Shown: positions 1-7,439, counted from the stretch's first letter. The stretch is DNA of 29,785 nucleotides from JBOFZL01 sp051655155 (GCA_051655155.1 JBOFZL010000077.1:1-29785); one strand, 5' to 3'. Program-made: numbers and translations. The notes: generated by a model not told the origin, from the letters alone.

Positions 1-63
1 CTTGCACGGGATTACTCCCACTAGCCCCTCAAGCTAGCGTGTCTGCCATTCCACCACAACCGC
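1..63 (-). tRNA. tRNA-Leu(GAG), 3' part cut by window edge
   Basis: Read on the minus strand, the sequence starts GCGGTTGTGGTGGAATGGCAG, a typical tRNA-Leu acceptor/D-arm. It continues into an anticodon stem-loop CTAGC-TTGAGGG-GCTAG, giving anticodon GAG, and a long class II variable arm (TGGGAGTAATCCCGTG). The T arm and 3' acceptor lie beyond base 1. It points away from a second leucine tRNA at 235-316. Confidence 0.93.
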
Positions 64-191
64 ATACTTAATATATAATATCATAATTACAATATTTTTT
101 AAATATATTTTATTTATAATATAATAAATTTATCTAACAAATTAAAGAATATTACAAAAGGAACTTTTTTGAATAAAATCTGTTTAAAACA
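64..191. other. AT-rich spacer between divergent tRNA-Leu genes
   Basis: This stretch is very AT-rich and contains no open reading frame of note. It must hold the promoter of the minus-strand tRNA-Leu(GAG), but I could not choose one hexamer pair with confidence because many TATAAT-like strings occur. Confidence 0.5.
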
Positions 192-220
192 TTGATTTTT
201 TTTTAATACTATGTTAATAT
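192..220 (+). promoter_or_regulatory. Sigma-A-type promoter of tRNA-Leu(CAA)
   Basis: The -35 TTGATT at 192-197 and -10 TAATAT at 215-220 are separated by 17 bases. The predicted start lies about 8 bases before the mature tRNA 5' end at 235. Confidence 0.6.
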
Positions 221-234
221 TTACAAGTGATTAG

Positions 235-316
235 GCCGATGTGGCGGAATGGCAGACGCAAACGACTCAAAATCGTTCGGGAAACCGTGTGGGTTCGAGT
301 CCCACCATCGGCACCA
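235..316 (+). tRNA. tRNA-Leu(CAA)
   Basis: The acceptor stem GCCGATG (235-241) pairs with CATCGGC (306-312), followed by the discriminator A and an encoded CCA (314-316). The anticodon loop CTCAAAA gives CAA. A long class II variable arm and the T loop GGTTCGAGTCC are present. It is divergent from tRNA-Leu(GAG), so this locus carries two leucine isoacceptors back to back. Confidence 0.97.
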
Positions 317-319
317 ACA

Positions 320-357
320 AACTAGAAAATTCTTTATGAGTTTTCTAGTTTTTTTAT
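320..357 (+). terminator. Intrinsic terminator after tRNA-Leu(CAA)
   Basis: The inverted repeat AACTAGAAAA (320-329) and TTTTCTAGTT (341-350) is followed directly by a run of T. It begins four bases after the encoded CCA. Confidence 0.85.
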
Positions 358-430
358 ATTTGCTTTAATTTTCTAACTTAATATAGTAATGTAAAACTTA
401 AAATATTTAAGTCAAATTTTTATTTTACTA

Positions 431-459
431 TTGACAACACCACTACCTTGTATTAAAAT
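431..459 (+). promoter_or_regulatory. Promoter of padR operon
   Basis: A consensus -35 TTGACA (431-436), a 17-base spacer and -10 TAAAAT (454-459) lie 40 bases upstream of the padR start codon. The -10 box lies inside the first of two tandem operator-like repeats, as expected for an autorepressed PadR-family gene. Confidence 0.75.
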
Positions 460-487
460 ATAGTAGTACCTTGCTTTACAATATAGA
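442..487 (+). promoter_or_regulatory. Tandem 23-bp PadR-type operator
   Basis: Two imperfect direct repeats with a period of 23 bases are present at 442-464 and 465-487. Each has the core ACCTTG followed by a TT-rich stretch and AATATAG. Sequences of the ACCTTG...ATAGTA kind are, from memory, typical operators of PadR-type repressors that control membrane protein or ABC transporter genes in Firmicutes. The repeats cover the -10 box and the transcription start, so binding would block RNA polymerase. Binding by the adjacent PadR protein is inferred. Confidence 0.6.
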
Positions 488-498
488 TAGGAGGAATT

Positions 499-834
499 AT
501 GATACCATCTCAAATGCTAAAAGGTATTCTTGAAGGATGTATTTTGAAAATTATAAGTTCAAAAGATACTTACGGATATGAGATTTCTGAAGAACTTAAA
601 AAATATGGTTTTTCAAAAATTTCTGAAGGAACTATATATCCACTTTTGCTACGACTTGAAAAGAATAATTTTATAGTTGCTGATTACAGAGATTCTCTTA
701 CAGGCCCTAAGCGTAAATATTTTTCTATTACAACTCTTGGATCATATGAATTAGAAAAATTTTTTTTAAGTTTTCAATCAATGTGTTGTGCAGTTAATGA
801 ATTATTTAAATTTGGAGGTAATGATTATGAATAA
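499..834 (+). CDS. PadR family transcriptional regulator
   Basis: This 111-residue protein is a typical one-domain PadR winged-helix repressor. Its N-terminal half carries YGYEISEEL and SEGTIYPLLLRLE, the conserved recognition-helix region of the PadR family, followed by the wing GPKRKYFSITTLG and a short C-terminal helix for dimerization. The start is supported by AGGAGG at 489-494 with a four-base spacer. The gene overlaps the start of the next gene by eight bases, so the two are probably translationally coupled. Tandem operator-like repeats over its promoter suggest autoregulation. The inducing signal is unknown; PadR proteins of this type commonly control a co-transcribed membrane protein and sense membrane-active or phenolic compounds. 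Confidence 0.9.
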   Translation: MIPSQMLKGILEGCILKIISSKDTYGYEISEELKKYGFSKISEGTIYPLLLRLEKNNFIVADYRDSLTGPKRKYFSITTLGSYELEKFFLSFQSMCCAVNELFKFGGNDYE

Positions 835-1531
835 AAAACTTACAGAACTTAAAATTTCAAACAATATGTTATATGAAAAAATAAATTCTGAGAACCAAAT
901 AATTTTTACAGATATGATTTGTTATATTAGAGGCTCTAATATCTCAGATTATAATCAAGAGTTAGTTAGGCACGATTTAAGTGAAATGATTATATCTGCT
1001 CAAGAAAGAGGAGAAAATATTCATAGCTTGATTGGTAAGGATTTTAAGTTGTTTTGTGATGAAGTTATAGAAAATATACCAAAAAGAACATTTAATGAAC
1101 ATTGTTTTCTTTTAATTGATATGTTTTCTTATTCATGTATATTATTTCTAGTTATTAATGTTTTCTTGTCAAAAGATTTATTCCGTATCATTAAAGAGTT
1201 TTTATCTGAAGAAACTGTAAATTATAATATTAGTTTTACTATTTCTACATCGATTATATCGCTCTTAATTATATTTTTTTCTTTCGGCATCGTGAATGTA
1301 ATCTGCAAAAATTCACTTAAGTCATCAAATAAGCTTAATAGCTCTAGCAGAGTTATTATCGGTGGGGTTTTAGGTGGTATAATCGGTTTGTTACTGTCAT
1401 TAATTATAAGAACTGGAAATAATATTATTTTCTCTATTAATCTTATTTACATTATTTTTTCAATATTATTAATTTTAATAATAAAAAAAATTTGGAAATC
1501 GAAATTAATCTTCGATATTTATCACTCTTAA
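827..1531 (+). CDS. PadR-associated four-helix membrane protein
   Basis: The protein has 234 residues from the ATG at 827, chosen because GGAGG at 814-818 sits eight bases upstream. An in-frame ATG at 821 is too close to that site. The first 90 residues look soluble and helical and contain the pattern FTDMICYIRG...EMIISAQERG...FCDEVIENIP. This pattern recurs in DUF1048/DUF1129-like proteins encoded next to PadR regulators; I am unsure of the exact family name. Four hydrophobic segments follow at about 94-114, 136-160, 176-195 and 200-220, and the tail is basic. It is co-transcribed with the PadR gene and ends at a strong terminator. Its function is unknown; a membrane stress or drug response role is only inferred from context. 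Confidence 0.75.
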   Translation: MNKKLTELKISNNMLYEKINSENQIIFTDMICYIRGSNISDYNQELVRHDLSEMIISAQERGENIHSLIGKDFKLFCDEVIENIPKRTFNEHCFLLIDMFSYSCILFLVINVFLSKDLFRIIKEFLSEETVNYNISFTISTSIISLLIIFFSFGIVNVICKNSLKSSNKLNSSSRVIIGGVLGGIIGLLLSLIIRTGNNIIFSINLIYIIFSILLILIIKKIWKSKLIFDIYHS

Positions 1532-1538
1532 TTATTTT

Positions 1539-1580
1539 AAAGGTCTAATATGAAGTTTCATATTAGACCTTTATTTTTAT
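1539..1580 (+). terminator. Intrinsic terminator of padR operon
   Basis: A near-perfect inverted repeat, AAAGGTCTAATATGAA (1539-1554) and its complement ending at 1572, is followed by ATTTTTAT. It starts eight bases after the stop codon of the membrane protein gene. Confidence 0.9.
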
Positions 1581-1605
1581 TACATATTCATAATTATTAT
1601 CTTTA

Positions 1606-1634
1606 TTGATATACTATAAATTTTATGTTAAAAT
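1606..1634 (+). promoter_or_regulatory. Promoter of small protein/FNT/YbaK operon
   Basis: The -35 TTGATA (1606-1611) and -10 TAAAAT (1629-1634) are separated by 17 bases. They lie directly upstream of the ribosome binding site of the 74-residue membrane protein gene. No further promoter is needed for the next two plus-strand genes. Confidence 0.65.
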
Positions 1635-1662
1635 ATAAATAATAAGTAATAGGAGGTATTTT

Positions 1663-1887
1663 ATGAAATTATTTAAACAGGTTAAAGATTTTACTGAAAA
1701 AATGAATATTTTTGATTTTCTTATTTTGAAGATTTGTTTACTTTCAAGTGGAGTAATGCTTGGAGCTTCAATTCCTTCAAAATACTCAAAAAGATTATTC
1801 AAATTTTCTTTCATTTCTTTTATCACTACATATTGCATCTTGACGACAAAATTTGTATCAATATTAATGAGAGATAAAAAATTTTAA
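1663..1887 (+). CDS. Small two-helix membrane protein
   Basis: This 74-residue protein has a strong AGGAGG seven to eight bases before the ATG. It has a short amphipathic start, a hydrophobic segment at about 19-37 with SSGVMLGASIP, a basic loop KYSKRL and a second hydrophobic segment at about 46-65. It resembles a family of tiny clostridial membrane proteins that databases often label 'permease of phosphate ABC transporter', a label I consider unsupported by the sequence. It opens an apparent operon with the FNT channel and YbaK-like genes, with only 14 bases to the channel gene. It could be an accessory subunit of the channel, but that is conjecture. Confidence 0.7.
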   Translation: MKLFKQVKDFTEKMNIFDFLILKICLLSSGVMLGASIPSKYSKRLFKFSFISFITTYCILTTKFVSILMRDKKF

Positions 1888-1901
1888 TTTAGGAGGTGTT
1901 T

Positions 1902-2753
1902 ATGAATAACAATGCTTATAATACGCCTAGAGAAACCACTAAACTTATAATTGAATCGGGTTGCACAAAAGCTTTATTAAGTATTCCACATATGATTTTT
2001 CTAAGTTTTATTGCAGGAGTCTTTACTGCATTTGCAGCTGAAGGATCTACAATGGCAGCTTATAATCTACTCTCTAACCCTGATACATATGGATTAGGTA
2101 GAGTTTTATCGGGAGCGATATTTGGAACTGGGTTAATGATTGTAATTATTACAGGTGGAGAACTTTTTAATGGAAATAATCTGATGATTGTGGGGTTACT
2201 TAATAAAAATTACTCCTTCAAATCTATGATAAAAAATTGGATATTCGTGTATATAGGTAATTTTCTAGGTTCTGTTTTTATAGCATATTTAATGTATCAT
2301 TCCAAACTTTTTAATCACAGTAATGGGCTTCTTGGAGGAATGACTATAAGAATAGCTGTTAACAAAATTAATTTATCATTTTTAAGCGCTTTGTATCTTG
2401 GAATTATGTGTAACATCCTAATTTGTTCAGCTGTTTTAATGGCAATGGCAGCAAAAGATATCACGGGTAAATTATTTTCCTGTTTTTTCCCTATTTGGTT
2501 ATTTATAACTTCAGGATTTGAAAACTCTATTGCAAATATGTATTATATTCCAGCAGGTATATTATCTAAAAATGACTTATTTTATGTAAAAGCTAGTGAA
2601 ATATCCCCTACAACCCTAGACTCTCTTAATTGGTCTACTATGGTAATTAACAACCTTATTCCTGTTACTATTGGTAATATAATTGGTGGTTCTTTTTTCA
2701 TAGGAATACTGTATTGGTATGTTCATTCTAATGGAGGTAAAAATGAGTGTTGA
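1902..2753 (+). CDS. Formate/nitrite transporter (FNT) family channel
   Basis: The protein has 283 residues from ATG 1902; AGGAGG at 1891-1896 with a five-base spacer decides the start over an upstream GTG. It has six hydrophobic segments and the FNT signatures GGELFNGNN (about 85-93), CNILICSAVLMAMAAKD (170-186) and GFENSIANMYYIPAGI (205-220). FNT proteins are pentameric inner-membrane channels that move small anions such as formate, nitrite, lactate, hydrosulfide or acetate. The pore histidine normally found in GFEHSIANM is Asn208 here (codon AAC), so substrate or gating may differ from FocA. The substrate cannot be told from sequence; export of a fermentation acid is a reasonable guess. 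The end overlaps the YbaK-like gene by 11 bases. Confidence 0.9.
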   Translation: MNNNAYNTPRETTKLIIESGCTKALLSIPHMIFLSFIAGVFTAFAAEGSTMAAYNLLSNPDTYGLGRVLSGAIFGTGLMIVIITGGELFNGNNLMIVGLLNKNYSFKSMIKNWIFVYIGNFLGSVFIAYLMYHSKLFNHSNGLLGGMTIRIAVNKINLSFLSALYLGIMCNILICSAVLMAMAAKDITGKLFSCFFPIWLFITSGFENSIANMYYIPAGILSKNDLFYVKASEISPTTLDSLNWSTMVINNLIPVTIGNIIGGSFFIGILYWYVHSNGGKNEC

Positions 2754-3222
2754 GTCAGTTAAAGAATATTTTAAAAAATGGAATATTGATAATTCAATTA
2801 TAATATTTCCTCAATCTAGCGCAACTGTAGAATTAGCTGCAAAAGCTGCTAATGTAATTCCTGCACGGATTGCAAAAACTCTGTCTTTAAAAGCACCTGA
2901 TGGAAAATGTATTCTTATAGTTACTTCCGGTGATACAAAAATTGATAACCAAAAATTTAAGCTTAAATTTGGATTTAAGGCTGTTATGCTTAAATTCGAA
3001 GAGGTCTTTGAGCTAACAGGACATCATCCTGGTGGAGTTTGCCCTTTTGCTATAAGTAATCATAATACTAAAACCTATATAGATAAGTCTGTATTAAGAT
3101 TCTCTACCTCTTTTCCAGCAGCTGGTAGCAGTAATTCTGCTATTGAGTTATGCCCTGATGATTTGTTTCTGTTTTCTAATGCTGTAGATTGGGTTGATGT
3201 GGCAAAATTTAATATAGAATAG
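2743..3222 (+). CDS. YbaK/EbsC-type aminoacyl-tRNA deacylase
   Basis: The protein has 159 residues from ATG 2743, with GGAGG five bases upstream, and starts inside the end of the FNT gene. It consists of a single YbaK/ProRS-INS editing domain. Family marks are PARIAKTLSLK with the conserved lysine at position 45, TSGDTKIDNQKFK, GHHPGGVCPFA and FPAAGSSNSAIELCPDDL. Free-standing proteins of this kind hydrolyse mischarged aminoacyl-tRNAs, for example Cys- or Ala-tRNA(Pro), in the cytosol. Which tRNA this one edits is not visible. The link to an anion channel gene is probably only operonic convenience. Confidence 0.9.
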   Translation: MSVESVKEYFKKWNIDNSIIIFPQSSATVELAAKAANVIPARIAKTLSLKAPDGKCILIVTSGDTKIDNQKFKLKFGFKAVMLKFEEVFELTGHHPGGVCPFAISNHNTKTYIDKSVLRFSTSFPAAGSSNSAIELCPDDLFLFSNAVDWVDVAKFNIE

Positions 3223-3265
3223 ATCTATATTCAGCTTCTTATAAAATTACCTTCTCCTATAATTA

Positions 3266-3306
3266 AAAAACATTATAGGTCTTTTTTAAGACCTATAATG
3301 TTTTTA
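3266..3306. terminator. Bidirectional terminator between ybaK-like and grdD
   Basis: An 18-bp inverted repeat, AAAAACATTATAGGTCTT at 3266-3283 and its complement at 3288-3305, encloses a TTTT loop. T-runs lie on both strands. It ends the plus-strand operon and, 13 bases beyond the grdD stop, the glycine reductase operon. Confidence 0.93.
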
Positions 3307-3318
3307 TTTGGTAGTACT

Positions 3319-4473
3319 TTAGCCTTGAGCCGCAAAGCCTGCTTCTTTTAGTACAACTTTTGCCACTTCAAATTTTGCTTCTGGTACTAATACTATAGGC
3401 CCTGTACATCCCATTCCACTTTCTGCATATATTTCTTTTGCCCATAGTGCTTGTACTGCATCTTCAAGTTCCATTATATCTACACCTGAAATTTGAGCTG
3501 TTACAGGCTCTTTTGGTGGTGCTTTTACTTCAGTCACTTCAGATTTTACTTCTTTTTTCGGCATAGCAGCTTCTATTATTGTCTTCCAGCCTATTTTGTT
3601 AAGTTTATCAAACTCAGCTTTAGCAATAGTGTTTATTCCACCCTTTGAGATATCATGAGCATACTTTAGTGCATTAGCAATAACTGGTGCTCCTGAAGCT
3701 CTTGAGAGGATTAGAATATTTCTATTAAAATCTTCTCCTACTCCCGGACCATAACCGTAACCACTTACTTCGTAATCTCCACCACTTGTAAATGATGAGA
3801 ACATTTTCATAAGTATGTTTCCTGTCAATGTATCATTTACCATAACATCTGCACTACCTAATAAAAGGTCATTTCCTCTCATTACACAGCCACCATCTGC
3901 TCTTTGTGATTCTGCAAAGTTGATTTTATAGCCTTTTGCATCAATTTCTTTAAGAATTTTTTCAACGGTTCTTGCTCCATCTAGGTTAAGTATTCCCACG
4001 CTTGGATTATCATTTCCCAGTGATTTTGCAGTGATTATCCCATAGATAGCATTTTTTACCATAGCCTCAACTCTTTGAGGTGATGAAGTTCCTGTTGTTG
4101 TAGCGACTATCATCTCTTTTCCTCTTGCAGGAGTTATTACTCTACCAACTGTTGAAACTCCTATTGGGAAGTTATAGTGCATAGTTACACAGGCTCCTAT
4201 TTCTCCTGAATCTAACTTTTCTTCCATAATTTTATACATTTCATCTTCACATTCTGTCACACAGGTTTCTATACCTGTGTTATTCGCCTTACCTATTAGA
4301 AGCAGTTCTAATTGTGGGTAAAGTTTTTTTGCAAGAAGTGCTCCTTCTAAGAGTGCTCCTTCTCCATGTTCTGAACCTAGAGTTGTTAGCGCAACTTTTT
4401 TAATAGTTCCAAAGTTTCCTGACTCTATAGCATTTGCTATTTCTTCGAAGGCTTTTGCAATTTTAATTTTCAT
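3319..4473 (-). CDS. grdD: Glycine reductase complex component C, alpha subunit GrdD
   Basis: This 384-residue protein is the small subunit of protein C. With GrdC it accepts the carboxymethyl/ketene group from the selenoprotein A and releases acetyl phosphate by phosphorolysis, which feeds substrate-level ATP synthesis. The protein is PlsX/phosphotransacetylase-like: it has LTTLGSEHGEGALLEGALLA near the N terminus and glycine-rich GYGYGPGVGEDFNRNILILSRASGAPV in the middle. The C-terminal motif ESGMGCTGP places a cysteine at 356, matching the catalytic cysteine described for GrdD of related anaerobes. The region around residues 305-330 (KKEVKSEVTEVKAPPKEPV) looks like a flexible linker. A strong AAGGAGG precedes the ATG, and it lies 12 bases after grdC as the last gene of the operon. 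Confidence 0.95.
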   Translation of the reverse strand: MKIKIAKAFEEIANAIESGNFGTIKKVALTTLGSEHGEGALLEGALLAKKLYPQLELLLIGKANNTGIETCVTECEDEMYKIMEEKLDSGEIGACVTMHYNFPIGVSTVGRVITPARGKEMIVATTTGTSSPQRVEAMVKNAIYGIITAKSLGNDNPSVGILNLDGARTVEKILKEIDAKGYKINFAESQRADGGCVMRGNDLLLGSADVMVNDTLTGNILMKMFSSFTSGGDYEVSGYGYGPGVGEDFNRNILILSRASGAPVIANALKYAHDISKGGINTIAKAEFDKLNKIGWKTIIEAAMPKKEVKSEVTEVKAPPKEPVTAQISGVDIMELEDAVQALWAKEIYAESGMGCTGPIVLVPEAKFEVAKVVLKEAGFAAQG

Positions 4474-4485
4474 TACAACACCTCC

Positions 4486-6018
4486 TTATTCTGCCAATGT
4501 TGAAGCTAATTTTCTCATTGCATCTGCAATTAGCAGTTTTATTTGATCTTCATGGATTCCTTGTGTTTCTTGAATTCCATCATTTTTTTCCATTACAAAT
4601 GAAACTCCATCAAACAAGTTAGTCATACGGCCTAGGAATAGAGATCCCTTACCTACAATCATAACCCTATTCATGTTACCTTCTTTAATTTCTTCTATTG
4701 CCTGTCCAATGAAAGGTACTCCTGATGGAATATGACCTTGAGTTGGAGCATATCCTGGCATACCTTGAGTTGAAGCGAATGTAGCTACTGCTGCTCTTTC
4801 TAGGTCACCTCTTTTTACGCCTAAAGCTGCTATCATTTTATAGTTTGCTTCAGGTACATCTCCTGCTCCCGCTAATTTTGTAATATCAGGATTTTGCATT
4901 TCCACTGAATACTTGTCAATGTCTGTTATTTTTAGGTTTCCTTTATCTAATGGTTGGGTTATTAGAGAAGTAATTACCGCCTGTGGTGAAGAACCTGTTC
5001 CTACTGTATGTCTTCCTACTAAATCAGTGTTAAGGAATGGTGATACTCCATCATCTTCTGATACTAATACAGCAAAACCACCTAATACATCTTCTAATAC
5101 AGGTGCATCTTTCTTAACATGGTCTTTTGCATTCATACCAAGCTTTGCAGTTGCTCCTCCACCTACTACTACTACATTTTTATAAATTCCTGCCTTTACT
5201 AGAGCAGCAGCAGCAATCACTGAATGAGTTGGTCCTGCACAAAAGCCTCTCATGTCTGCTCCTGTTGCATTAGTAAAGCCACATCCCTCTGCTATTGCTT
5301 TTGCAAAGTTACCTCCACCTCTCTGATTCATGTCTCCACAAGCTTCTTCTGAACACTCAATTACATATTCAATCTCTGATGGATCTATTCCTGCATTCTT
5401 AGCTAGGTGTCTAGCAGCTAAAATTCCTGAAGCCTTTACCACAAGGTTCTCAAACATTACATGAGAAGTAAGATTTAGGTCTATATCATGAGCACGTTTA
5501 ATGCAACCAACTAAAGTTCCATCATGAATAAGTGGCTCTGAATGTTCATTATTTACAAGATTTTCAATTATAGATTGTTCGTCACCTTCTTTTAGAGAAG
5601 CAATATCTGCCTCTGTAAAGAAGTCATTATTTTTCATAGTTTCTATTATTTGTGCCGTAAATTTTTTATTAAGTTTTACAAGGTCAAAGGCATCAGATAT
5701 TTTAATCAGTGCAATAAATTCATCCTGTGGCATTATTTCACCAAATTTTCCATATCTTGTAGCTTTTTCATCCTTATGCATAAACCAAGGTTGTGTAAAT
5801 CCATCTAGTTCAGTAGGTTTCCTATTTCCGATGTACACTTGGTTTGGCAGATAGTTTACCACATCTTCATAAGGTCTGATATGGTTATTGATCGTTTTAA
5901 GAAATTCTGAATCTGGTGCCACTTTTTTTTCTACTTGACAAGTAGTTCCATTATTTACAATCATGTCTGGTGTATGTACCAGTACATAGCTAGCATTTTT
6001 TAATACAGCTTTTGACAT
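4486..6018 (-). CDS. grdC: Glycine reductase complex component C, beta subunit GrdC
   Basis: The protein has 510 residues when started at ATG 6018. GGAGG five bases upstream supports that start; the ATG at 6030 overlaps this site and has none of its own. GrdC is the large subunit of protein C and is related to FabH-type condensing enzymes. The N-terminal third is specific to GrdC, and the rest holds thiolase-fold signatures such as GGGNFAKAIAEGCGFTNATGADMRGFCAGPTHSVIAAAALV and VVVVGGGATAKLG. The C-terminal region has QGHIPSGVPFIGQAIEEI and MIVGKGSLFLGRMTNLFDG. It works with GrdD to form acetyl phosphate. It follows grdB after a 66-base gap that holds a large hairpin, and is tightly linked to grdD. 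Confidence 0.95.
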   Translation of the reverse strand: MSKAVLKNASYVLVHTPDMIVNNGTTCQVEKKVAPDSEFLKTINNHIRPYEDVVNYLPNQVYIGNRKPTELDGFTQPWFMHKDEKATRYGKFGEIMPQDEFIALIKISDAFDLVKLNKKFTAQIIETMKNNDFFTEADIASLKEGDEQSIIENLVNNEHSEPLIHDGTLVGCIKRAHDIDLNLTSHVMFENLVVKASGILAARHLAKNAGIDPSEIEYVIECSEEACGDMNQRGGGNFAKAIAEGCGFTNATGADMRGFCAGPTHSVIAAAALVKAGIYKNVVVVGGGATAKLGMNAKDHVKKDAPVLEDVLGGFAVLVSEDDGVSPFLNTDLVGRHTVGTGSSPQAVITSLITQPLDKGNLKITDIDKYSVEMQNPDITKLAGAGDVPEANYKMIAALGVKRGDLERAAVATFASTQGMPGYAPTQGHIPSGVPFIGQAIEEIKEGNMNRVMIVGKGSLFLGRMTNLFDGVSFVMEKNDGIQETQGIHEDQIKLLIADAMRKLASTLAE

Positions 6019-6042
6019 ATTTTCCTCCATGGTTCTTATATT

Positions 6043-6078
6043 AAATTAGATGGGTAAGTTCACTCACCCATCTAATTT
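6043..6078 (-). other. Intercistronic hairpin between grdB and grdC
   Basis: A perfect 13-bp inverted repeat, AAATTAGATGGGT on one arm (6066-6078 and 6043-6055), has a 10-base loop that can close further. It begins 18 bases after the grdB stop. No T-run follows on the minus strand, so it is a weak terminator at most. It more likely marks an RNA processing or stability site that sets different levels for grdAB and grdCD. Confidence 0.75.
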
Positions 6079-6096
6079 TGGACATAATTTTATATC

Positions 6097-7404
6097 TTAG
6101 TCTTCAAATACAGTTTGTACATGAACTTCTGTTTCAAGTGCTTTTAAAGCTTTTTCTACTAAATGTCTTCTAATAGTTTTTTCCTCTGCAGCATCTAGTG
6201 CTGGATTTCCAAGTGGGTGAGGAATAGCTACTGTAGGGATTATTCTGTTTGCTCCAACTGTTAGTGAAATTGGAACTACTGTACACATATGAACAACTGG
6301 TATTCCAGCTCTTTCAATGCCCTTAACCATCGTTGCACCGCAACGAGTACAGGTACCTCACGTAGAAGTAAGGATTACTGCATCTACATTATGTTCAAGT
6401 AAATCTTTTGCTATTTCTTCTGAAAAAGCATTAGAATTTGCAACTGATGTTCCATTTCCTACTGTTGTATAAAAATATTGATGAAGTGAACCAATTTTTC
6501 CCTCTTTTACCATATCTTGTAATACGTCTACTGGTATTACTCTATCTGGATCATCATTTGCATATGTTGGATCATATCCACCATGTGCAGTCTCATGATC
6601 TTCTGAAGTAAGATTCATAAACCCGGAAATATCATATCTACCATACCTTTGAGCAGATGAAGATTCAATTCTATCTGGATTTCCTTTTGGAACTATTCCT
6701 CCTGAAGTTACAATTGCAATTTTAGCCTTTGTAATATCAGCAATTTCTTTATTTGGAGCTACTCTATCAAATGCTGGCATTGGATACTCTGTTTTGAAAG
6801 CTTCACCTTTAAGTTTAGATACAAGCATTCTAACAGCTCTCATTGAGCCTCTTTCCTCAAGCATAACATTTTTACGAACTCCTCTTTCAAGATACCCATC
6901 TTCTTCTGGAGTTCCGATTGATTCACCTTTAGCAACCTTAACTGCAAATTTTGCAAGTGCTGGAAGTGATTTTCTCATACCAGCAGCAGAGTCAGTAGTT
7001 TCTACAATGTATATTCCTTTTCTGAATACATCTACTCCTGGGTTTTCTTTGTACATCGCTGTTACAGCCTTCATACCTTCTTCTTGTACCATTGTTGCAA
7101 CAGTTCCACAAGCCATTCCATATCTACCAGCGTTAAATGCAGGTCCCGCAATTACAAGCTCTGGTGATAAATCTTTTATCATCTTCAAAACTTCAGCTTT
7201 TGCTTCATCAAGATTCTCATTGAAGTATGAGTCTCCACACACAACTGTACCTACAATCTCAAGTTCTTCTCCTAATTGACCTTGTAGTTGTTGTGAAATT
7301 GGAGGTAATTGCTCAGCCACATGTGGCTTTGTATCAGCCTTTTCTTCTCCGCCTATTCCTGCGTAGAACTGGTTAATGTAGTGTACTACCTTAATTTTTC
7401 CCAT
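6097..7404 (-). CDS. grdB: Glycine reductase component B gamma subunit GrdB, selenoprotein
   Basis: This is one 435-residue coding region interrupted only by a TGA at 6358-6360, read as selenocysteine 349. The sequence around it is LTSTUGTCTRCGATMVK, i.e. U-x2-C-x2-C, the conserved active site of the glycine-specific protein B selenoprotein. GrdB, with the processed GrdE, binds glycine as a Schiff base. It passes the carboxymethyl group as a selenoether to GrdA, releasing ammonia. Before the Sec it has MGKIKVVHYINQFYAGIGGEE and GGYDPTYANDDPDRVIPVD; after it VVHMCTVVPISLTVGANRI. AAGGAGG precedes the ATG, and the gene starts 35 bases after grdA. An automatic caller would split it at the TGA into 348 and 77 residues. 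A SECIS-like hairpin follows the UGA. Confidence 0.96.
6331..6345 (-). promoter_or_regulatory. Candidate bacterial SECIS hairpin of grdB
   Basis: In the mRNA, CGUUGC-GGU-GCAACG forms a perfect 6-bp stem closed by a three-base loop starting with G. It begins 12 bases after the UGA at 6360-6358, so the loop lies 18 bases from the UGA. A short stem with a G in the first loop positions, about 16-37 bases from the UGA, is what is expected of a bacterial SECIS element recognised by SelB. The sequence also encodes the conserved RCGAT, so coding constraint may contribute. Confidence 0.55.
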
Positions 7405-7439
7405 TTTAGGCCCTCCTTATCATTATTAATAATTTATAA

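Noticed and set aside
1623..1838. Minus-strand open frame of 71 codons opposite the small membrane protein gene
   Set aside because: It is antisense to a gene with a strong promoter and ribosome binding site, and has none itself.
1663..1887. Phosphate ABC transporter permease
   Set aside because: At 74 residues with two helices it cannot be an ABC permease; the label is a database habit.
4913..5185. Plus-strand open frame of 90 codons within grdC
   Set aside because: It is a shadow of the well-conserved grdC coding frame, rich in Ser/Thr/Pro as expected from antisense reading.
6358..6360. Reading grdB as a pseudogene with a premature stop
   Set aside because: The TGA sits exactly at the conserved selenocysteine and the frame continues with family sequence to a normal length.
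6794..7279. Plus-strand open frame of 161 codons within grdB
   Set aside because: It is antisense to conserved grdB sequence, with no ribosome binding site and no recognisable domain.
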